Shown: piece by piece, positions 1 through 9,904 of the stretch | Numbering within the stretch: the stretch's first letter is position 1 | How the letters are laid out: each line of letters begins with the position of its first letter | DNA from: Photobacterium sp. SKA34 | GTDB lineage: Bacteria > Pseudomonadota > Gammaproteobacteria > Enterobacterales > Vibrionaceae | Direction: 5' to 3' | Assembly (NCBI RefSeq): GCF_000153325.1 | Contig: NZ_CH724141.1 | Coordinates: 1,270,179 to 1,334,178, forward strand | DNA length: 64,000 bases | Position numbers and translations under genes: made by a program | Notes under the pieces: model-generated | Told to the model about the DNA's origin: nothing | Seen by the model: the letters and a program-made list of their open reading frames with translations, nothing else | The model's database searches: none

Positions 1-98
1 CATCAGAATCTGTTGATCCAAGTGATATGAATAATATCATTGATGAATTAACGGGAATATTAATCACGAATATGAAAGACAATAAGGTGATCAGATAG
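1..98 (+). CDS. 3' end of an unidentified gene
   Basis: An open frame runs in from the left edge and stops at TAG 96-98, giving a 31-residue tail that ends ...MKDNKVIR. A strong intrinsic terminator follows about 20 bases later, which supports a real gene end. The tail contains no motif I recognise. A neighbour of selB could be selA, but these residues do not look like the SelA C-terminus, so I leave it unnamed. Confidence 0.5.
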   Translation, partial: SESVDPSDMNNIIDELTGILITNMKDNKVIR

Positions 99-116
99 AT
101 ATTTTAAAATATAACT

Positions 117-145
117 AAGCCCTGCAATATGCGGGGCTTTTTATT
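117..145 (+). terminator. Intrinsic terminator of the upstream gene
   Basis: A 10-bp stem (AAGCCCTGCA / TGCGGGGCTT, one G-T wobble) closes a three-base loop and runs into TTTTATT. It lies 18 bases after the partial gene. Confidence 0.85.
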
Positions 146-411
146 GCTTGCGAATAGATAAAAATAAAGAGTATGAATAAATATCATACAGGTAAAAGCA
201 AAGATACCTCATTAAAAAGTAAGCCAAACATTTGTTTGTTATACAAATTGACACGAGTCAATTACTGATATCCGAAAGTTTATTACTATCACCTCAAGAT
301 TTTGATGATAAACGTTTATAAATTAATGACTGCGTATTCATGCCTCAACATGCGCAATAATTAGTACCTTATCTCAATATAAATATTATTCACTTCAATT
401 AGGTCGTAGTA
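146..411. other. Intergenic region upstream of selB
   Basis: AT-rich sequence with no convincing open frame. It should hold the selB promoter, but I could not single out -10 and -35 boxes with confidence. selB is therefore not preceded here by a translationally coupled selA, unlike the common selAB arrangement. Confidence 0.4.
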
Positions 412-2240
412 ATGGTCTCACAGCCTCATAATGTAGAAAAATATCAAGCCGTTATCGGTTTGGCTGGTCATGTTGATCACGGTAAAACCGCTTTAATTGA
501 AGCACTCACAGGTATCGTCACTGCGCGTCCACATGAACAACAATTAGGTATGACACAAGATTTGGGGTTTGCCTATTTTAAAGACGATAACAATAATACC
601 ATTGGTGTTGTGGATGTCCCGGGACACGAGCGTTATCTCCGTAATATGGTGTCAGGTGTATGGCACCTTAACGTGCTATTGCTGGTTATAGCGGCAGATG
701 AAGGGTGGATGCCGATGACCACCTCACATTTACAAGTTGCACATGCGATGGGAATAGAAGACATCGTCGTGTGCATTAACAAGCGCGATAAAGTCACGGT
801 AGATCAACTCAGTGTGGTAGAAGATCAAGCGCTAGATAATGTGATGGAGATGACAGGCTTATTACCTGAGATTATCAGCGTATCAGCGTTAAAACATGAC
901 AACATTCCTGCGTTACGTGACCTATTGATTGAGGCTGTTAAAGCAAATATTGATCGTAAAGTATTGTCGGATGTTGCAGATGATCAGGTCGTAGCCCCAA
1001 TAATGTATATCGATCGCTCTTTTGTCGTCAATGGCATGGGCACCGTACTCACAGGGACATTGGCACAGGGGACGCTGAGTCTTGGTGATAAAGTTCGCTG
1101 CTTTCCAAGTAACATCATAGGGACTGTTCGTTCTCTGCAAGCTTATCATCAACAATATCAACACTTGTCTGCGACCTGTCGTGTTGCTGTGAATGTTAAA
1201 GGGTTCAGCCGTAAAGAGGTAGGGCGAGGGCACTTATTAACATCTTCGACAATAACCCCACCATTACATAGTCAGTGCATCGTTCGTATCAATAAGACGG
1301 CAGACAAACTCAAGCAACGTAAACAACGCCATGTTGAAGTCGCAATGGGGACTTGGCATGGCTCGGCATTGCTCAGTTATATCCCTAATACCCAATTAGC
1401 ACGACTAACCTTTGAAAAGTCCATCCCAATGATTTTTGGGCAACGATTAGCAATGATCCAAAAAGGTGGCTGTGGGCTACAACACGGTGCAGAAATTGTG
1501 TGGTCAACACCGGTCATGGGTTATCCAAAACGCCGTTTATACCAAGCATTAGATAATTTACCTGCACTTTTAAAGCCTGAATCACAACGTGAGATGTTAC
1601 TCGCTCTTCAGGGTTACTTTGAAACGACCGAAGTAGATTTTGAATCGGCACAAGGTCAAACTTATTTAGCGCCTTATTGTTTTGATGATAGCTGGTTAGC
1701 TGACAGTTTTATGCAAATACAGACTTTACTGTCTGCAGGGATCTCAATGGCATCTGCCGAAATAGCATCACGTCTACGTATAAATGAAGCTGTGATTGAG
1801 ATCTTAATGCAGCAATTAAAGCTGCAAGAAAAAGTGCATGTTAGTTATGGTAAATGGTGCTTAGGACAAGGTGAAAACGAAGACGAATTACCTCCAGCGG
1901 CACAAGAGATCCTGCAACAAATACGCGGGTTTGGTAAAGCAGGGCTAGAACTGAATAAAGTGACGGTTGCGGGGGGGAAAAGTGGCTTAGACAACTCAGC
2001 CATCAAAAATATATTACCGCTTTGGATGATACCATTTATTTCGACATGGGCTTATATCTTGATTTAGTTAAAGCCGTGATTGCAGAGCATCAGCCCCAAG
2101 ATCGTATATCGATGGGGGATATTAAAGATCGCACAGAATTAAGTCGAAAATACTCAATCCCATTAGCGAATAGAATGGAAAAAGATGGCTGGGTACGTCG
2201 TGATGGTGATGAGCGTATTATCTTAAAAGTATGGTCTTAG
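412..2240 (+). pseudogene. selB: Selenocysteine-specific elongation factor SelB, one-base frameshift
   Basis: SelB is the dedicated GTPase that carries Sec-tRNA to the ribosome at UGA codons marked by a SECIS hairpin. The N-terminal half shows the GTPase motifs GHVDHGKT (residues 19-26), DVPGHE and NKRD, followed by the EF-Tu-like beta-barrels and the winged-helix region. Frame 1 runs 412-2067 but ends in an unrelated tail. The -1 frame gives WLRQLSHQKYITALDDTIYF and then continues to the stop at 2240, which aligns with the SelB C-terminal winged helix (E. coli has LRQAAQQGIITAI at this place). The two frames join best at a run of seven G (1971-1977): one extra G would restore a protein of about 609 residues, close to the 614 of E. 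coli. This is either a real loss-of-function mutation or a homopolymer sequencing error; programmed frameshifting is less likely. Confidence 0.85.
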
Positions 2241-2383
2241 TGAATATAATTGCCATTTATATGGTTGATTGAAATATAAATAACGCTATATGGAATAGTA
2301 ATTACTTTAAAAGTATTTATTTGATCCGGTGCAAATTTTTGTAATCTATATTTTCCCTACAGTACTTTGCTAACTAAGCTCTC

Positions 2384-2423
2384 AATCGCGTGAATGACTG
2401 AAATCGTTCACGCGGTTTTTTCG
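2384..2423 (+). terminator. Intrinsic terminator between selB and the LRR gene
   Basis: A perfect 8-bp stem (CGCGTGAA / TTCACGCG) with a 12-base loop is followed by GTTTTTT. It lies about 145 bases after the selB stop, so it may end selB or a short separate transcript that starts in the gap. Confidence 0.8.
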
Positions 2424-2450
2424 TTTATATATTTGGGAGTTTGTTTAGTC

Positions 2451-3284
2451 ATGGATTTAACAAAGAAATTTGCGTTCACTGCATTAGCTTTATTGGTATC
2501 AGGACAAGTTGTTGCTGCCGATTACAGTAAAGTAAGTGAAATACCGTTTAAAGATGATAATTTTAAGCAATGTGTATTGGCACAAAAAATTGAAGATCCT
2601 GCAGCGATCACCAAACTAGTCTGTCGACAATTAGCTATAAATAATATTGATGAGTTAGCAAGTTTCCCTGCATTAAAAGAGATATGGATATCAGGTCCTG
2701 AATTAAAGCATGTTGACTTAACCCATAACCCAGCCTTAGAAAGTGTATTTATCACTAAATCAAAGATAGACAATATTGATGTTAGCCAGAATCCACAATT
2801 AAAAGAGTTGGAGGTTAGCTTTAATCAATTATCACAGATTGATTTGACTCATAACCCTAAGCTTACAGATTTAGCGGTTGTGGCAAATAAATTGACCACA
2901 TTAGATCTATCTAAAAACCCCCAGCTCAAATACCTATGGGCAGATCGAAACCAATTCACGACCGTTGATTTTAGCCATAATCCGAATTTAGCGCAGGCGG
3001 GATTGGCTGAAAACCAACTGACAACCGTTAACGTAAGCAAGAGTGGTAAATTAAAAAGCTTATCATTAATGTATAACAAAGTGGTTGCGTTAGATGTTAC
3101 TCATAACGTGCAGTTAGAAAAACTAAGACTGACGGATAATAAATTAACGTCAGTTGATGTAAGTAAAAACCCTAAATTACGCTCGCTATGGTTAACGGAT
3201 AATCCATTAACGAAACTTGATATTAGGGCTAATCCAAAGCTGGACGATTATGAAGCCGATGACAGCGTAACAGTTATTAAATAA
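2451..3284 (+). CDS. Secreted leucine-rich-repeat protein
   Basis: A signal peptide (MDLTKKFAFTALALLVSG, cleaved near ...VVAAD) precedes about nine tandem repeats of roughly 21-23 residues built on a pattern like L-x-x-L-x-x-x-x-N-x-L-T-x-x-D-x-S-x-N-P-x-L. This is a bacterial leucine-rich repeat, in which the N ladder and regularly spaced L/I form a solenoid. I chose ATG 2451 because GGGAG lies about a dozen bases upstream and the signal peptide starts there; longer forms add residues encoded by the preceding terminator. It is expected to be periplasmic or extracellular and to bind proteins. No catalytic domain is visible and the ligand cannot be inferred. It appears to be monocistronic. Confidence 0.8.
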   Translation: MDLTKKFAFTALALLVSGQVVAADYSKVSEIPFKDDNFKQCVLAQKIEDPAAITKLVCRQLAINNIDELASFPALKEIWISGPELKHVDLTHNPALESVFITKSKIDNIDVSQNPQLKELEVSFNQLSQIDLTHNPKLTDLAVVANKLTTLDLSKNPQLKYLWADRNQFTTVDFSHNPNLAQAGLAENQLTTVNVSKSGKLKSLSLMYNKVVALDVTHNVQLEKLRLTDNKLTSVDVSKNPKLRSLWLTDNPLTKLDIRANPKLDDYEADDSVTVIK

Positions 3285-3300
3285 GCTGTATCACTTACGA

Positions 3301-3333
3301 AAACCGCAATTTATAAAGAGATTGCGGTTTATT
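3301..3333 (+). terminator. Terminator after the LRR gene
   Basis: A 10-bp perfect stem (AAACCGCAAT / ATTGCGGTTT) with a 10-base loop lies 17 bases after the LRR stop. Only a short T tract is present. Confidence 0.6.
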
Positions 3334-3405
3334 AAACTCGTATTAGCTAGCCATAACTATTAACATAATGCGCATTATTGTTAATTGATTAAAGAAGTTG
3401 TGATT

Positions 3406-3741
3406 ATGTCTTTACCACCGTGTCCAAACTGTCAATCTGAATATGTGTATCAAGATCAAGCGAACCTAGTGTGTCCTGAGTGTGCCTATGAATGGAACCC
3501 TGCAGAAGTTGCAGAGGAAGAAACCATTATAATGAAAGATGTTAATGGCACATTATTGCAAGAGGGCGATAAGGTCACGCTAATTAAAGATCTGAAAGTC
3601 AAAGGCAGTTCAATGGTGCTAAAAATTGGAACGAAAGCGGTTATTAAACGTATTGTTGAAGGCAAAGATCACCAACTAGACTGTAAACTTGATGGCGCTG
3701 GTGACATGATGGTAACTGCAAAATTTGTCAAAAAAGCGTAA
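3406..3741 (+). CDS. yjdM: YjdM/PhnA-family zinc-ribbon protein
   Basis: This 111-residue protein matches the YjdM (formerly PhnA) family in length and layout. An N-terminal zinc ribbon with CPNC and CPEC pairs (residues 6-9 and about 26-29) is followed by a small beta-barrel domain with the family string [20 protein letters not shown]. Despite the old name it has no established role in phosphonate use. ATG 3406 is preferred over an upstream start because the family begins MSLPPCPNC. It stands alone between the LRR gene and a convergent operon. Confidence 0.9.
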   Translation: MSLPPCPNCQSEYVYQDQANLVCPECAYEWNPAEVAEEETIIMKDVNGTLLQEGDKVTLIKDLKVKGSSMVLKIGTKAVIKRIVEGKDHQLDCKLDGAGDMMVTAKFVKKA

Positions 3742-3793
3742 TACATCATTACGCAATTTTCTGTAATAGTTTGATTGTTCTCCGTCTTGGCGC

Positions 3794-4900
3794 TTATTTT
3801 TCATAGAGCGCCATATACCGTTCAACACCCAATGCTGCCGCTTCTGTCGCCCCCGCTAAATAACCCGGAAACTCCGTAGCCCATTCACTGCCAATACCTG
3901 TTAAGTGTTGCGCCCAAGTGCTATTAATTGGTGAGCGAGGCGGTGTTAAGCTATGGCTTAATTCTTGGCTATCCAGCGTTGTGGCAGTAAATGTATCTTG
4001 CGCCCAATCTTTTATCATATGAGCTTTAGGCTGCGCTGCTTGCTCGCCAAATAAACGTACCAGTTGTTGTTGGCAATAAGCCTTAATCTGCTCTTCCCCG
4101 ATATCTTTACGTTGCTTAGCTTGAATACCAACAAACCCGAATAAAGCGGCATGTTTTGGCTCTGTGCTTAGCGACGCATCATGAATTTCAACCATAGGAC
4201 CAACCATACTGCGTACACTACCTGATAGCTGTTGCTCTCGCCAAAATGGACGTTCATAAACAGCAATATATTTCGCGTGAGGTGCCATCCAAGTCGGTGT
4301 ATGTTGCCATTGCTGTATAAGTGTTTCTGGTAACGAAGGCGAGAATTCAATGAGCTTAATCGCTAACCGTGGTGGCAGCGCGAGTAAGACATGATCACTT
4401 GTTGCCATTTGCTGAGTGTTATTTTGACTATCGTGGTAGTGGATAATAACCTTGTTTTCCTGCCGCTCAAGTTTCGTCACCTGTTTCGAACAATGAATAT
4501 CAGTGTTAGTGAGTTTTTTGCTTATCGTTTTAATTAAGCCGCCCATACCTTGAGTGAGACGCATAGAAGTAGGCTCTGTGACAAAGCCTGAAATTTCATT
4601 GGGTGTTTCAGATAACGAACGCTCGATAAGCATGTTACCTGTATCGTATTGAGCAAAACTGCCTAATTGAAAATTATTAATAAGCTGAGCAAACTCAGGT
4701 TGAATATCAGGCCAAAACCATGCTGGCCCCAGATCAAAACTGGCTTCAGTGTTGTGTGGTGTGAAAGATTGGATCCTACCCCCAAAACTATCACGGGCTT
4801 CTAATAACAGATAATCTGTGATCCCTTGTTGCTCAAGTAAATACGCGGCATAAAGGCCACTTAAACCGCCTCCAATAATGGCTATTTTTTTATCCATCAT
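3794..4900 (-). CDS. Flavin-containing amine oxidase (NAD(P)/FAD-binding)
   Basis: The N-terminus has a Rossmann dinucleotide motif IAIIGGGLSGLYAAYLLEQQ (from residue 7) followed by LLEARDSFGGRIQSF, the usual FAD-binding pair of the monoamine oxidase/protoporphyrinogen oxidase superfamily. The C-terminal WATEFPGYLAGATEAA is the second FAD-contacting segment. At 368 residues it is short for the family but complete. The start overlaps the stop of the upstream cupin gene (ATGA), so the two are translationally coupled. The substrate is unknown; an amine or another reduced-nitrogen compound is plausible from the family only. Confidence 0.8.
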   Translation of the reverse strand: MMDKKIAIIGGGLSGLYAAYLLEQQGITDYLLLEARDSFGGRIQSFTPHNTEASFDLGPAWFWPDIQPEFAQLINNFQLGSFAQYDTGNMLIERSLSETPNEISGFVTEPTSMRLTQGMGGLIKTISKKLTNTDIHCSKQVTKLERQENKVIIHYHDSQNNTQQMATSDHVLLALPPRLAIKLIEFSPSLPETLIQQWQHTPTWMAPHAKYIAVYERPFWREQQLSGSVRSMVGPMVEIHDASLSTEPKHAALFGFVGIQAKQRKDIGEEQIKAYCQQQLVRLFGEQAAQPKAHMIKDWAQDTFTATTLDSQELSHSLTPPRSPINSTWAQHLTGIGSEWATEFPGYLAGATEAAALGVERYMALYEK

Positions 4901-5571
4901 AATGTAGCCTCATTTTCTACATTGGCAAATTCACCTTGTTTGATAAACACCTTAGCACCTTGTTTTTCCGCAGTAACAGTCGCTGCTGAATCTTTAGGTA
5001 AGCGTAGCCAACTTCCTTGTGGGTAAGTGATCCCGTCATGTTTTACAGATCCTGTGACCACTAAAATCTCCGTGGCATCGAGCGACAAATCACACACAAC
5101 ATTGAGCGCAGGGACTTTCTGTAAACTGACCGATTCATATGGGTTGCAAAATAACGGGCATGTTTCACGACCCTCAATCACTTTCCAATTAGCGGGATCG
5201 TTGGTATCTACACGTAGTGTTTCTTTTTCGGTTTCGTGCATTTGCCATAATTTGACAAAAATCGTGGTGCCTTGGTGGCTAAAAGGCGCGTGTGAAGAGG
5301 CGGGAGGATTACGTAAATACCAGCCAGTAGGATAATCGCCCGTACTGTCTGAAAACGTTCCCGATAGCACTAAAATTTCTTCCCCTCCAGGATGAGCATG
5401 ATTAGGAAATGAAGAATGAGGAGCATAACGAACAACAGTGGTCGCACGTGCTTTTTCATCGCCAATACGATCCAGCATCATACGTTCAACGCCCGTTTGT
5501 GTTGATGGCACCCAATAATAACGATCACCACGAATAGTGACAGGGCGAGTAAAGTCAGTATTAATTTGCAT
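4897..5571 (-). CDS. ChrR-like double-cupin protein
   Basis: This is a 224-residue cytosolic protein with two cupin folds. The first carries the metal-binding pattern HAHPGGEE...LSGTFSD (residues about 58-76), typical of the ChrR cupin domain. The second, around residues 150-215, lacks the histidines and is probably structural. It lacks the N-terminal zinc-binding anti-sigma domain of true ChrR, so a role as a small-molecule enzyme or sensor is more likely than sigma control. It is coupled to the downstream amine oxidase by a 4-base overlap, which suggests the two act on the same compound. Confidence 0.7.
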   Translation of the reverse strand: MQINTDFTRPVTIRGDRYYWVPSTQTGVERMMLDRIGDEKARATTVVRYAPHSSFPNHAHPGGEEILVLSGTFSDSTGDYPTGWYLRNPPASSHAPFSHQGTTIFVKLWQMHETEKETLRVDTNDPANWKVIEGRETCPLFCNPYESVSLQKVPALNVVCDLSLDATEILVVTGSVKHDGITYPQGSWLRLPKDSAATVTAEKQGAKVFIKQGEFANVENEATL

Positions 5572-5594
5572 GATGACCTCTTAGATTTAAACAA

Positions 5595-5637
5595 AGGGCG
5601 ACAGTAAGATAGTTAAATAATGAATAGCTATCGCCCT
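5595..5637 (-). terminator. Hairpin between the SDR and cupin genes
   Basis: AGGGCGA (595-601) pairs with TCGCCCT (631-637), and on the minus strand the stem is followed by TTTGTTT. It lies just after the SDR stop and could terminate or reduce transcription into the cupin and oxidase genes. Confidence 0.5.
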
Positions 5638-5664
5638 AAAAAGTGAGCTTCAAAAAGAAGGAGA

Positions 5665-6438
5665 TTAATTACGTCCCGCCATCACACCGCCATCGATATC
5701 CCAAATAGCGCCTGTTACCCACTCGGCTTTATTAGACAGTAAGAAAGTAATGGTATTGGCAATATCTTCCGGCGTACCTACACGGCCAATAGGATGGAAA
5801 TCATTAAAGCCTTGCAGTGCATCATGCACTTCAGCCTTAGGAATAAAGCCTTCATAAATCGGTGTTTGTACAACCGCGGGTGACACCGCATTAACACGAA
5901 TATTGCTTGCGGCTAACTCCATCGCTAAATGTTGAGTGAGTGCATGTAATCCTGCTTTTGCCATTGAATAAGCCGATGATGGTGTTGCAGCAATGGCTTG
6001 TTTACCCCACATTGAGCCGATATTGACAATCGCGCCTTTTAAGCCATTCGCAATCATATTGGCTGCCACTTTTTGGGTAATAAAGAAAAAGGCACGATTA
6101 AGCTGCATATACTTATCGTAGTCGTTACTGTCATGCTCAAGAAACGGTTTTGGAAAAAACACACCTGCGGCATTGACCAGTAGATCGATGTCTTGGTGCT
6201 TTTCAGTAATCGTGTCGATAAGCGTATTAACGCCAGCTTCACTGGTGAGATCAGCCGTTAGTGCTTCAACAGCGCCTAACGTGGCTAATGCTTGCTGCGC
6301 GTTTTCAGCTTTATCAGCACGATGGCCCACAATCACAGCACTTCCGCCTTGCTCTAACACCTGACGAGCGGTTTCATAACCCATGCCGCTTGTACCGCCG
6401 ATCACTAATAGTTTTTTACCTGCAAATAGATCACTCAT
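5665..6438 (-). CDS. Short-chain dehydrogenase/reductase (SDR)
   Basis: A classical 257-residue SDR. The cofactor motif [11 protein letters not shown] (from about residue 12), NAAGV, the catalytic serine in NIGSMWG, and the YSMAKAG tyrosine-lysine pair are all present in order, with the C-terminal [18 protein letters not shown] of the family. HRAD after the second strand suggests NADP(H) preference (inference). It is transcribed leftward and divergently from a LysR regulator, with the cupin and oxidase genes downstream, so the three are probably a LysR-controlled catabolic or detoxification group. The substrate is unknown. Confidence 0.85.
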   Translation of the reverse strand: MSDLFAGKKLLVIGGTSGMGYETARQVLEQGGSAVIVGHRADKAENAQQALATLGAVEALTADLTSEAGVNTLIDTITEKHQDIDLLVNAAGVFFPKPFLEHDSNDYDKYMQLNRAFFFITQKVAANMIANGLKGAIVNIGSMWGKQAIAATPSSAYSMAKAGLHALTQHLAMELAASNIRVNAVSPAVVQTPIYEGFIPKAEVHDALQGFNDFHPIGRVGTPEDIANTITFLLSNKAEWVTGAIWDIDGGVMAGRN

Positions 6439-6601
6439 GGCTTTACTCTCTCTGTTTGGTGTTTTTTAACTATGACTATCAACAAAAGAAAAACTTTCAT
6501 GCTAGGCTTGGGTTGATAGCTAATGTTGATATTTTTGTTGTTATTAGCTGTTTCGACAAATGAGATAATCTGTTAACCCGATAAAGAAAAACTTTACCGA
6601 T

Positions 6602-7528
6602 ATGAAATTACCGATACATTTGAATGCGTTAAAAGCCTTTGAAGCCAGTGCTCGTCACCAAAGTTTTTCTGCAGCAGCAGAAGAGCTCAACGTTACGCCG
6701 GCGGCGGTGGGGCAATTAGTTAGAACATTGGAAGAATGGTTAGAAACGCCGTTATTTCACCGCGCTAACAGTGGCAAAATTCGACTACTGCCAACTGAAA
6801 TCGCCGAACGTGCCTTGCCAGAAATTCGTGCTGGGTTTGATAAACTCTCCCAAGGGTTAGAGCTACTTCAGCAAAGCCCTACGTGCGGCATATTAACTGT
6901 GACCGTTAGCCCAGCGTTTGCTGCTAAATGGTTATTACCAAGGCTTGATCGCTTTCAAGCGCTATGTCCAGAAACCGATGTGCGGTTAGACACCAATTTA
7001 AAACCGATAGATTTTGTTATTCAGCGTGTCGATATTGGTGTGCGTTATGGCACAGGAAATTGGCAAGGGCTGGTGGCAGAGAAATTAATGGAAGAAGAAG
7101 TGTTTCCCGTTTGTTCGCCACAGTTATTAGCACAAGCAGATAGCTTAATAAAACCAGAACAATTATTAGCACAAACACTCATTCATGATCTGTCTATGGA
7201 TGAGCACTCAGGCTTTCCAACGTGGTCGGCATGGTTAGATAAAGCAGGCATTAATCAGCACCAATCATCACATAATATTCAAATCAATAATGCTGCGGCA
7301 GTATTACAAACAGCCATTGATGGTGGTGGTATTGCATTAGCGCGAAGTGTAATGGTGAAAGATGATTTATCAGCAGGGCGATTAGTGCGATTATTTCCAG
7401 AGATCCAATTTGATTCCCCACTCGCTTATTTTGTGGTGTATAAGCCAGATTCAATTGATATAGCTAAAGTACAAGTGTTTCGTGATTGGTTGCATCAAGA
7501 AGTGAAAGATGAATTTCACAAGAAATAA
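6602..7528 (+). CDS. LysR-family regulator, GcvA-like subgroup
   Basis: A 308-residue transcription factor with an N-terminal winged helix (FEASARHQSFSAAAEELNVT, residues about 14-33) and a periplasmic-binding-protein-like effector domain. The opening MKLPIHLNALKAFEASARHQ and the PLFHR segment put it in the GcvA-like subgroup. It is divergent from the SDR gene with 163 bases between the starts, the usual geometry for a LysR protein controlling the neighbouring operon and itself. The inducer is not known. Confidence 0.85.
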   Translation: MKLPIHLNALKAFEASARHQSFSAAAEELNVTPAAVGQLVRTLEEWLETPLFHRANSGKIRLLPTEIAERALPEIRAGFDKLSQGLELLQQSPTCGILTVTVSPAFAAKWLLPRLDRFQALCPETDVRLDTNLKPIDFVIQRVDIGVRYGTGNWQGLVAEKLMEEEVFPVCSPQLLAQADSLIKPEQLLAQTLIHDLSMDEHSGFPTWSAWLDKAGINQHQSSHNIQINNAAAVLQTAIDGGGIALARSVMVKDDLSAGRLVRLFPEIQFDSPLAYFVVYKPDSIDIAKVQVFRDWLHQEVKDEFHKK

Positions 7529-7585
7529 CATCGAATAAAGGGTTTCAAACGTACTAGAACTGTGTTTATTAAATAAGAACAAGTG

Positions 7586-7750
7586 ATGCACCAAAAATCT
7601 AATTTACCCGCTAAGGTGTGTGTGGTTTGCCAACGGCCATTTACTTGGCGCAAGAAGTGGCAACAATGTTGGGATGAAGTGAAGTATTGCTCTGAACGTT
7701 GTAGGCGCTCACGCCGACACATGGACTCATCAAGAAAGAAAGTAGGCTGA
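7586..7750 (+). CDS. DUF2256 small zinc-ribbon-like protein
   Basis: A 54-residue ORF with the family signature [19 protein letters not shown] followed by [12 protein letters not shown]. The four cysteines (CVVC and CSERC) suggest a bound zinc. DUF2256 proteins are widespread, small and of unknown function. It starts 57 bases after the LysR stop and its stop codon lies inside the stem of the following hairpin. Confidence 0.85.
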   Translation: MHQKSNLPAKVCVVCQRPFTWRKKWQQCWDEVKYCSERCRRSRRHMDSSRKKVG

Positions 7751-7774
7751 CGCATAACAAAAAATGCGTCAGCC
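7745..7774. terminator. Hairpin between DUF2256 and the pseudouridine synthase
   Basis: A perfect 10-bp stem (GGCTGACGCA / TGCGTCAGCC) with an A-rich 10-base loop lies between convergent genes. A GTTTTT tract comes only about 8 bases after the stem, so termination strength is uncertain. Confidence 0.6.
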
Positions 7775-7803
7775 ATTGTCGTTTTTGCGGTGTTATTTAG
7801 GCT

Positions 7804-9477
7804 TTAAAAATCTTCAGCGACTTCAAACACCATACGCTCGTTAGTTGTTGGATGGTTGAATGCCAAGTATTGAGCATGTAGGCATAAACGATCGCCTTTT
7901 TGCCCATATAAATCATCACCGACAATGGGCATGTTCATCCCTTTAACATGGGCGGAATGGACACGAAGCTGGTGTGTACGACCTGTTTTAGGGTAGTAAT
8001 AGACCTTGGTTCTGCCATTTTTACGTTCAAGCACTTCCCATGTGGTTTGTGCAGGCTTGCCGTATTGGTAACACACGATTTGACGAGGGCGATCGTCTAA
8101 ATCCACCCGGATTGGAAAATCAATTAGCCCGCTATCACTTTCACTGTTACCTTCTAATAGAGCAACGTAACGTTTTTCGACTGTGCGCTCAATAAACTGT
8201 TTTTGCAGTGCTTTGTGAGCATCTTTGGTTAAGGCAATTACCATTAAGCCTGATGTAGACATATCTAAACGATGGACAATCAACGGACTATCGCTATCTG
8301 GGAACATGGTTTGCATTCGGCTATATACTGAATCGGTAATGGCTTTACCGGGCACAGATAAGAACTCCGCAGGTTTATTAATAATCACCATCGCATCGTC
8401 TTGATAAACAATACTTAGCTCTTTGCCTTCGGCTGGGTTTTGCTCTAGCGGATTCTCGTCTATCTCAATACCAGACAACATATGGGCTAAAATAGGCTCA
8501 CATTTATTTTTTGATGCTTCATAAAAATAAGCATGTTTTAGCATTTGTGGCGCGGGGGACTTACCCCACCAGAAATTTGCCATTGCTAACGATTTTAATT
8601 GGTGGTTAAACGCATACTGAAGCAGTTTGACGATAGTGCAGTCTCCCGCACCTCGTAATGACTCATCAAACAACTGATTGAGATCTTTATATTCCCCAAA
8701 TTGGTTCACAAAGCGGTATTGGCTATGAATACTTTGTTCTAACTGTGCTGCTAATTTAGTTTGCTTGGCTTTCAGCTCTGAAAGCGCAGTGGTATCAGCT
8801 TCAAGCTGTTCGCTCAGTGATTGCAGCGTTTGTTGCCACTGTTGGCGCAAGGCTTTTTGCTGATGTTTATCGTAAGCGCTTTCACGGGCTAGGCGATGAA
8901 ACACTTCAGTTTTAACGTTTTCATCATCACTTTGCTCGGCAGCTTTGCGTTGTAATTTACGATGCTTGCGCTGCTCAATCATCTGTAAACGAAAGGCTTC
9001 AGATTCGTGTTCTGCTTGCGTTTTCGCTTGGGTATATTGCTGTTGCAGCGCAATGAACTGAGGCGAAGACACAATAGATTCAATGTCAGATTCTAGTGAT
9101 TTAAGCGCGTGTTCATTCGCCTGGATCTCAGGATTGGTGTTAAGCGCATCAAATACAGGTGGCACAAAATGGGGTAAGTGTATTTGCCCTGCGATAGTGC
9201 CTGAAAATGCTGATAGATAACCGATGTCACCTTGATCGTTTTGTACCACTAACACACCGAACATGTTACCAATGGCGTGGTTATCACTGTCTTCATTTAA
9301 GCCATCTAAACCAAAATCGTGTTGCCATTCGGTTTGTGTTTCTAGGTGTTGTTGCAACTCTTGTGCAGCTAACACGCTCAGTGGATGTGGCTTATAACAA
9401 AAAGGATAAGTAAAACGTTCAGGTAAGGCGATAGCCTCAATCGATGAGCGAAATGGAGTAAAAAGGGAATCGTACAT
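7804..9477 (-). CDS. RluA-family pseudouridine synthase with a long N-terminal region
   Basis: The C-terminal third (from about residue 350) is an RluA-type catalytic domain. It has the active-site string HRLDMSTSGLMVIA, where the Asp is the catalytic residue, and the downstream PKTGRTHQLRVH motif. It should isomerise uridines in rRNA or tRNA. The first 350 residues include a long charged, Gln/Ala/Glu-rich coiled-coil stretch (about 140-260) that ordinary RluA (about 220 residues) lacks. Proteins of this 550-residue layout occur in vibrios. The target nucleotide is unknown. Confidence 0.85.
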   Translation of the reverse strand: MYDSLFTPFRSSIEAIALPERFTYPFCYKPHPLSVLAAQELQQHLETQTEWQHDFGLDGLNEDSDNHAIGNMFGVLVVQNDQGDIGYLSAFSGTIAGQIHLPHFVPPVFDALNTNPEIQANEHALKSLESDIESIVSSPQFIALQQQYTQAKTQAEHESEAFRLQMIEQRKHRKLQRKAAEQSDDENVKTEVFHRLARESAYDKHQQKALRQQWQQTLQSLSEQLEADTTALSELKAKQTKLAAQLEQSIHSQYRFVNQFGEYKDLNQLFDESLRGAGDCTIVKLLQYAFNHQLKSLAMANFWWGKSPAPQMLKHAYFYEASKNKCEPILAHMLSGIEIDENPLEQNPAEGKELSIVYQDDAMVIINKPAEFLSVPGKAITDSVYSRMQTMFPDSDSPLIVHRLDMSTSGLMVIALTKDAHKALQKQFIERTVEKRYVALLEGNSESDSGLIDFPIRVDLDDRPRQIVCYQYGKPAQTTWEVLERKNGRTKVYYYPKTGRTHQLRVHSAHVKGMNMPIVGDDLYGQKGDRLCLHAQYLAFNHPTTNERMVFEVAEDF

Positions 9478-9524
9478 GGCTTAATCTATCGCAAAATGGG
9501 GCGAGGATTTTACCACTCTATGGG

Positions 9525-9566
9525 ATAGAGTACGAGTAATTGGATTTTATAGGTTTAACAGGCATA
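9525..9566 (+). repeat. Imperfect direct repeat, copy 1
   Basis: The core is GTACGAGTAATTGGATTT, followed by GTTTAACAGGCATA. It matches copy 2 at 9905-9950 with a few substitutions and a small indel. The two copies flank the empty gap between the pseudouridine synthase and the toxin-like gene. Confidence 0.6.
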
Positions 9567-9904
9567 TTTACCGTTCATATCCGCGCTTTTGATGATCATG
9601 AGATAACGCTTTTAGTAAAACTATAACCTCGCTCAGCAATATTAGCCTCTTTGGTTTCTTTCAGTAACGATAAGGAATTTAACGCATGGCTTTCGCTATC
9701 ATTTAGGTACTGCGCCACTTCTTATTCCTGTACGTAATAAAATAGTTATTGGAATGTTGCCTTTAATACAAACTGCAACAACCTAGTAATGTTGGGTTCT
9801 TATTTTCCATTATTTATTTATAGTTTTAACTTGATGTTAACATCTGCATTTGCTGACGAGTTATTATCAATGACAGAATGGTGCGAATATTTATGACTTC
9901 ATGG

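Noticed and set aside
1971..1981. Programmed -1 frameshifting in selB at the G7A4 run
   Set aside because: G GGG GGG fits a slippery pattern, but I see no stimulatory hairpin just downstream, and SelB is not known to need frameshifting. A mutation or sequencing error is simpler.
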